Below are positions 59,365 through 64,000 of a stretch of 64,000 nucleotides of DNA, in pieces. Position numbers and translations under genes: made by a program. The number at the start of each line of letters is the position of its first letter. The stretch's first letter is position 1. The stretch comes from JADGRF01 sp035274465 (GTDB lineage: Bacteria > Myxococcota_A > Polyangia > Polyangiales > JAFGIB01): positions 6,134 through 70,133 of the forward strand of contig DATEOF010000142.1 in the NCBI GenBank assembly GCA_035274465.1. Direction: 5' to 3'. A model generated the notes under the pieces. That model saw nothing but the letters and a program-made list of their open reading frames with translations, was not told the origin of the DNA and did no database searches.

Positions 59365-59967
59365 CGGGCGCGCAGTCTACACGTGCGCTGCGCGAACTTT
59401 CAGCGACATCGCGATATCGAGCTACAGCGTCCAGCAAGACTGTAAACGCTACCTGTGTGTTCAGTGGCATATCCGACGCACGCGGGGCATGTGCGTCAAA
59501 AATGAAGGCCGCTGTAACGTTCCACCAGCGCTCCATCGATTTCAAGTTCGAGTCGGGCGGGGCCGTCAAGTGATCGGAATTGTTGACTGTGTGCGTTGCC
59601 GCCGCTGGCGGCTGCAGCTAATGGCTGCAGTGCGTTTTTGACCCCATACGAAATTCGTTGTTGACCTCACGCTGTAAGATCGGTCAAGCAGTCCATCCGC
59701 TTTGCATTTCCTCGCGTGCTTACACAACGGCGCGCGGATTGACTTGGCTTCTCTAGGTGAGCGCGCGAAGCGTTCGCCAACCAGAGACTTGCGAGCAGAA
59801 CCTGCTCGCTAATCACACCTGCGAGCCTATGCGCTCGTTGGCACCGCTGCGCGCGCTTCAGCGCTCGTCAGCGCAACCGCGATCCCGCGCGTTCGCACGG
59901 CCCGCGCCGTGAACGCATGGCGTTCGCATGCCCAACTGCGAGCGCATTTGCTCGCAACGGAGCTGTG
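59365..59967. other. 603-bp intergenic region rich in hairpins
   Basis: No gene was found here. On the plus strand CTGCAGC (59612-59618) pairs with GCTGCAG (59624-59630), is preceded by GCCGCC/GGCGGC (59598-59612) and is followed by TTTTT at 59635-59639: an intrinsic-terminator-like structure with no upstream gene on that strand. GCGAGCAG/CTGCTCGC (59791-59809) and TGCGAGC/GCTCGCA (59937-59956) form further stems, the last directly before the ribosome site of the next gene. Confidence 0.6.
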
Positions 59968-61122
59968 ATGAATCAGAAGCTACTGAGAAGCTACGCGACA
60001 CGGACTGCAGTGATTACGTTGGTACTCGCACTGTCAGCGATCGGTTGTGGTGATGCAAATGGCAACGCAGAGGTGGATGGACTGGATGGGATCGGGGCAC
60101 CGCTGAAGAATCGCCGCCGCATGTCGACGCCTGCGGCTGACAGCGGCGGCCAGATGCAGGGCGCGGCAGGCGCTGCACCGAGCGATCCACACGCTGCGCA
60201 CGGTGCAGCTGATGGCGGCGCGCCGGCGGCATCCGGCCCGTACATCGATCGATCTGCCTTGCCCGAAGGCGCACCCGGCGCCTCGAGCCCTCAGCTGGGC
60301 ACGACCTCCGAGCGCCCTGCGTCGAGCGACGGCACCGGCGCATTTCGCAACGTTTGCGACTTTTCGCACATGAACTTCGACGATCCGCTGGTGTTCCCGG
60401 GCCAACCCGGCAAGGCGCACCTCCACGCGTTCTTCGGCAACACGCTGACCGACTCCGACTCGACCGCCGAGTCGCTGCGCAGCTCGGGCAACTCGACCTG
60501 TCGCGGCGGCACCGCCAACCGCACTGCGTACTGGGTGCCCGCGCTGATCGACGGCTCCGGCAAGCCGATCAAGCCGCAGAGCCTCGAGACGTACTACAAG
60601 ACCGGCTACGGTGGCGTCGCGCCGCGGGACGTCAGGCCGTTCCCGCAAGGCCTGCGCATGATCGCAGGCGACGCCAAGTCCAGCTCGCCGCAGAGCGTCG
60701 CGTACTGGGGTTGCCGGCAGAACTACATCGGGCATCCCGGCAGCATCCCCAACTGTCCCGCCGGGGACCCGGTGGCGATGATGATCGAGTTCCCGCAGTG
60801 CTGGGACGGCGTGAACCTCGACTCGAGCGACCACAAGAGCCACATGGCGTATCCGCGCAGCGGCGGCTGTCCCGCGTCGCATCCGGTCGCCATCCCGGCC
60901 ATCACCATGAACGTCATGTACGCGAACCCGACCGGCAGCAGTGCCGGCTGGCGGCTGGCTTCGGACATGTACGACGCGTCGATGCCCCCCGGCATGTCGG
61001 CGCACGCCGACTGGATGGAGGCGTGGGATCCCGAGCTCGTCAAGACCTTCGTCGAAGACTGCCTGAACCCGGCGCTCGACTGTCACTCGCATCTGTTGGG
61101 TGACGGTCGGACTATCAGATAG
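59968..61122 (+). CDS. DUF1996 lipoprotein
   Basis: A 384-residue predicted lipoprotein. GGAG at 59959-59962 precedes the ATG. The lipobox is LSAIGC-G near residue 26, followed by a Gly/Ala/Ser-rich linker to about residue 120. The domain matches DUF1996: FSHMNFDDPLVFPGQPGKAHLHAFFGNT, SCRGG-like Cys (STCRGGTANRTAYWVPAL), GCRQNYIGHPGSIPNCPAG and HKSHMAYP. DUF1996 is better known from fungi and actinobacteria and has no assigned activity; conserved His/Asp residues suggest a metal-dependent enzyme, which is inference. Confidence 0.88.
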   Translation: MNQKLLRSYATRTAVITLVLALSAIGCGDANGNAEVDGLDGIGAPLKNRRRMSTPAADSGGQMQGAAGAAPSDPHAAHGAADGGAPAASGPYIDRSALPEGAPGASSPQLGTTSERPASSDGTGAFRNVCDFSHMNFDDPLVFPGQPGKAHLHAFFGNTLTDSDSTAESLRSSGNSTCRGGTANRTAYWVPALIDGSGKPIKPQSLETYYKTGYGGVAPRDVRPFPQGLRMIAGDAKSSSPQSVAYWGCRQNYIGHPGSIPNCPAGDPVAMMIEFPQCWDGVNLDSSDHKSHMAYPRSGGCPASHPVAIPAITMNVMYANPTGSSAGWRLASDMYDASMPPGMSAHADWMEAWDPELVKTFVEDCLNPALDCHSHLLGDGRTIR

Positions 61123-61177
61123 CGCCAAGTGAAAAGGCGTGGCGCGCGTGCGGGCCGGCTGTCAGGCTGCGTCCGAC

Positions 61178-62446
61178 ATGGACCAGGAGAAGACGGGGCT
61201 GCTGGCATGGTGGCATCGCACGCCGCTGTATCTGAGGATCCTGGCGGGCATGGGCCTGGGAGTCATCACCGGGCTCGTGCTCGGCAGCCAGGCGTCGGGG
61301 CTGGCGACTCCGAGCAAGCTGGTATTGCGCTTGCTCGGTGCGCTGGCCCCCGCGCTGATCCTGGTCGCGATCATCAAGGCGTTGATCGAGGCTGACTTCG
61401 AACGCGGCACCGCGGGCCGGTTGATCCGCCTGTTGGTGCTGAACACGCTGGTAGCGATCTGCGTGGGTCTGGCGGTCGCCAACGTGCTCAAGCCGGGTCG
61501 CTGGTCGGCGCAGCTGCACGCGCCCGGCGCGCATGCTGCGCACGCGGCCGGCAAGCCGGATCTGCTGCAGCAGTTCCTGGACAACGTGCCCAAGAGCATG
61601 CTCGGGCCGCTGACCGACGAAGGCAAAGTCATCGGCGTGATCTTCCTGGCGGTGGCGCTCGGCATCGCGCTGCGGCGCACGGCGAAGCGGCCGCTGCACA
61701 ACGTGCACGACGGAGTGACGCTGCTGCTCGATACGCTGGTGACGATCCTGCACTGGATCATCGACGTCGTGCCGCTGGCCGTGTTCGGCCTGGTGGCGAG
61801 CATCATTGGCACGCAGGGCTTTCACCCGCTGCGCGCACTGGGCGCGTTCATCGTCGCGGTCATCGTCGCGTTGCTGATCCAGGCTTGCTACTACCTGCTA
61901 CGCGTCCGTTTCGGCTCCTGGGTGCGACCGTTCGCGCTGCTGCGGGGCTGCCGCGACGCCATGGTCATGGCGTTCTCGACCAGCAGCTCGACGGTGACCA
62001 TGCCGGTGACCTTCGAGTGTCTGCACCAGCGCGTGGGCTTGCGCGAGAAGTCCGCAAGCCTGGGTGCCCTCGTCGGCGCCAACTTCAACAACGACGGCAC
62101 GGCGTTGTACGAGGCGATGGCGGCCCTGTTCGTCTCGCAGTTGCTGGTCGCGCAAGGAGTCGGCGCGGAGCTCGGGTTGGCTCAGCAGCTGACGGTGGTG
62201 CTGACGTCGGTGGTCGCCTCGGTCGGCGCGGCCGGCATCCCGGAGGCCGGGCTGGTGACCATGACCCTGGTGTTTCACGCGGTGGGGCTGCCGATCGAGT
62301 ACATCGCGCTGCTCTTGCCGGTGGACTGGTTCCTCGACCGCTGCCGGACGGTGATCAACGTGATGGGCGACATGAACGTCAGCTGCCTGATCGACGGCAA
62401 GACGCCCGAGGTGCGGTCCGCTCCCGCCGCTTCACAGGCGGCCTGA
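61178..62446 (+). CDS. Dicarboxylate/amino acid:cation symporter (DAACS/GltP type)
   Basis: A 422-residue sodium- or proton-coupled symporter. The start MDQEKTG at 61178 is chosen; an upstream start at 61139 is possible. Family hallmarks are the Ser-rich hairpin FSTSSSTVTMPVTF near residue 275, ANFNNDGTALYEAM (helix 7, usually N-M-D-G-T), SVGAAGIPEAGLVTM (hairpin 2) and the substrate-site RTVINVMGDM in helix 8. An Ala/His-rich loop (HAPGAHAAHAAGKP) lies between helices 3 and 4. It converges on the kinase gene with 3 bp between stops. Confidence 0.93.
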   Translation: MDQEKTGLLAWWHRTPLYLRILAGMGLGVITGLVLGSQASGLATPSKLVLRLLGALAPALILVAIIKALIEADFERGTAGRLIRLLVLNTLVAICVGLAVANVLKPGRWSAQLHAPGAHAAHAAGKPDLLQQFLDNVPKSMLGPLTDEGKVIGVIFLAVALGIALRRTAKRPLHNVHDGVTLLLDTLVTILHWIIDVVPLAVFGLVASIIGTQGFHPLRALGAFIVAVIVALLIQACYYLLRVRFGSWVRPFALLRGCRDAMVMAFSTSSSTVTMPVTFECLHQRVGLREKSASLGALVGANFNNDGTALYEAMAALFVSQLLVAQGVGAELGLAQQLTVVLTSVVASVGAAGIPEAGLVTMTLVFHAVGLPIEYIALLLPVDWFLDRCRTVINVMGDMNVSCLIDGKTPEVRSAPAASQAA

Positions 62447-62449
62447 CGC

Positions 62450-63970
62450 TTAGGGCCCCAGCGTGAGCTCTTGCAGGCTGAGCCGAGGATTTCGGCTCGC
62501 GGCTTCGCGCAGCTCGTCGAAGCTCGAGCGGCTGGTCAGCACCAGCAGCAGCGGCGCCAGCTGCGGATCCGACAGCAGCTGCGACAGGCCCGCGATCGAG
62601 CCCGCGCACGCCCAGTGCAGATCGTCGATGTACACCAGCACGGGGCGAAGATCGCGGATGCGCGCCAGCCACTCGCCGAGCGCTGCGAAGGCGCGACTGC
62701 GGAGCTCCAGCGGATCGGCGATGCTGGTGCCCGGGAGCGCTGCGACCAGCGAGATGCGTTCGAGCGCCGGGAACAGCTTGGCCAGCGCGAACACCTCGCG
62801 CGGTAGCACGGCCGTGGCCTCCTCTTGCGGCAGGCGGCGCAGGTGTCGGCCGAGCGCATCCACCAGCGGGTCGAGCGCCTTGAACGGTACGCTCTCGCGC
62901 TCGTAGCAGCGCGCGCGCAGCACCACGCCTGCGTTGCGCTCGGTCAGCTGGCGGGCGAACGTGTCGCACAGCGCGGTCTTGCCGCTGCCGCTTTCGCCCG
63001 TGATGAACAGCGCGCTCGGCGTGCCGCTCTCGGCGAGTGCGAACGCTCGCTGCAACGACCCCAGCGGCTGCTCGCGGCCTTGCAACGGCGGAAACGTTGC
63101 GGGTTCACTTCGCGCGCGTGGCGGGGTGCTCGCACGTTGCGTGCGTTCGAGGATGTTCGCGACGTCCGGCCGCGCGGCAGGTTCACGCGCGAGCAGCTGT
63201 TCACACAGCTCGACCAAATCGGCGGGCAGGTCGTGCTGGAGCGTCGCGGGCGAAGCGGCCGCGCGAAATTGCTTGGCCGCGATCATCGCACCCGGCCGGC
63301 CCTCGAACGGCAAGCGGCCGGTGAGCGCTTGAAAGAGCATCACGCCGATCGCGTAGCAATCGCTGGCGCGCGTCGCGGGCTGACCCGCGGCCTGTTCGGG
63401 CGACATGTACGCGGGCGTGCCGTCGATCCGAAACTCCGGCACGGTGCGGCCCACGCCGCCCAGCTCGGAGTCGATCAGCAAGCCGAAGTCGAGTACGACC
63501 ACTCGACCTTCGGGCGTGACCAGCACGTTGCTGGGCTTGAGATCGCGGTGCAACTTGCCTTGCGCGTGGATCGCGCTGACGGCCGACACCAGTTGATCGA
63601 GCGCGCCTCGCAGGCGCGTCAGGTTCAGCTGCTCGGGCCGCACCCAGGCGTCGAACGGCTGGCCGTCGATTAGCTCCATGGTAAAGAACCAGCGTTCGTC
63701 GTCGCCGAACAACTCGAACATGCGCACCAGGTTGGGATGCTGGACGTCGACCAGCTGGCGGAACTCGTTCTTGAGTGCGTAGATCGCGTCGCCTTCCAGC
63801 CAGGGCAGAGTCTTGAGCGCAACGCGGCAGCCGCGATCGCGATCGAACGCCGCGTACACGACGCCCGAGCCGCCCGCGCCGATGCGCGACGAGATCGGCA
63901 GGCGCCCCGAGGCCAGCGTGCTGCCCACCAGCGGGTCCGGGGCCTCGGGATCGTCGGCGTCGCCAGTCAT
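62450..63970 (-). CDS. Ser/Thr protein kinase fused to an AAA ATPase, apparently truncated
   Basis: A 506-residue protein starting at ATG 63970. The kinase domain (about 20-270) has all key motifs: IGAGGSGVVYAAFD, VALK, HRDLKPSNVLV, LDFGLL and GTPAYMSPEQAAG. An AAA_16-type ATPase follows with Walker A GESGSGKTALCDTF and Walker B VLVYIDDLHWA. The protein stops soon after, at LSLQELTLGP. Related kinase-ATPase proteins usually continue for several hundred residues of helical repeats. The missing part would lie where the convergent symporter gene now is, so the short form is probably fixed. Confidence 0.88.
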   Translation of the reverse strand: MTGDADDPEAPDPLVGSTLASGRLPISSRIGAGGSGVVYAAFDRDRGCRVALKTLPWLEGDAIYALKNEFRQLVDVQHPNLVRMFELFGDDERWFFTMELIDGQPFDAWVRPEQLNLTRLRGALDQLVSAVSAIHAQGKLHRDLKPSNVLVTPEGRVVVLDFGLLIDSELGGVGRTVPEFRIDGTPAYMSPEQAAGQPATRASDCYAIGVMLFQALTGRLPFEGRPGAMIAAKQFRAAASPATLQHDLPADLVELCEQLLAREPAARPDVANILERTQRASTPPRARSEPATFPPLQGREQPLGSLQRAFALAESGTPSALFITGESGSGKTALCDTFARQLTERNAGVVLRARCYERESVPFKALDPLVDALGRHLRRLPQEEATAVLPREVFALAKLFPALERISLVAALPGTSIADPLELRSRAFAALGEWLARIRDLRPVLVYIDDLHWACAGSIAGLSQLLSDPQLAPLLLVLTSRSSFDELREAASRNPRLSLQELTLGP

Positions 63971-64000
63971 ACGACCCACCAAGGGTAAGCCCGCCCAGGG

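Overview
The window is high-GC bacterial DNA (roughly two thirds G+C by eye). It reads like a chromosome segment from a member of the Myxococcota, most likely the Polyangia. Supporting signs are several lipoproteins with long Gly/Ala/Asn-rich linkers, delta-60 repeats, a PEGA protein, an FHA/secretion-ATPase fusion, a Ser/Thr kinase joined to an AAA ATPase, an AglRQS-like ExbB/ExbD/ExbD motor set and an HNH gene of the type that is multicopy in that group. This placement is inference from gene content; there is no rRNA or other phylogenetic marker. I found no tRNA, rRNA, CRISPR array, insertion sequence or prophage.

Layout. 1-4 kb: a SAM methyltransferase cut by the window edge, a small membrane methyltransferase and a membrane-embedded spermidine-synthase-like protein. 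4-14.5 kb: an envelope or exopolymer region. A co-directional minus-strand run holds fbp, a flippase-like/alkaline-phosphatase-superfamily fusion, a small Cys-rich protein, a GT-C-like membrane protein and a second phosphodiesterase. Opposite it lies a plus-strand SGNH/MBOAT acyl-transfer pair. 14.5-20.4 kb: a conserved unknown gene, a SRPBCC protein and two divergent Gly-rich surface lipoproteins. 20.4-25.4 kb: an imelysin lipoprotein, an HTTM membrane protein and a TonB-dependent receptor, very probably one metal-uptake operon. 25.5-29 kb: assimilatory-type nitrate reductase and its flavin/[2Fe-2S] partner. 29-36 kb: an FHA/CpaF-like protein with a damaged Walker A motif, an Smr protein, an inositol-monophosphatase-family enzyme, MgtE and a cystathionine gamma-synthase-family enzyme. 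36-41.3 kb: two divergent ExbB-ExbD-ExbD cassettes. 41.5-47.6 kb: a complete Liv-type ABC importer followed by a porin-like protein. 47.7-52.5 kb: unknown/PEGA/lipoprotein genes, an MprF-like aminoacyl-transfer domain protein and a sirtuin. 52.5-54.9 kb: degenerate repeats and a frameshifted HNH gene. 54.9-64 kb: a hybrid histidine kinase, an SDR, an MFS exporter, a DUF1996 lipoprotein, a DAACS symporter and a short kinase-ATPase.

The most unusual signals are: a recurring TAnnnT hexamer exactly 7 nt before start codons (candidate leaderless promoters); a short DNA element captured in frame inside two unrelated genes; the pseudo-ATPase FHA/CpaF protein; the flippase/phosphatase fusion locus; an 18-bp perfect LacI-family-like palindrome; GC-rich hairpins at most wider intercistronic gaps of the ExbB/ExbD operons; and an orphan intrinsic-terminator-like hairpin in a 600-bp gap that may end an unannotated small transcript.
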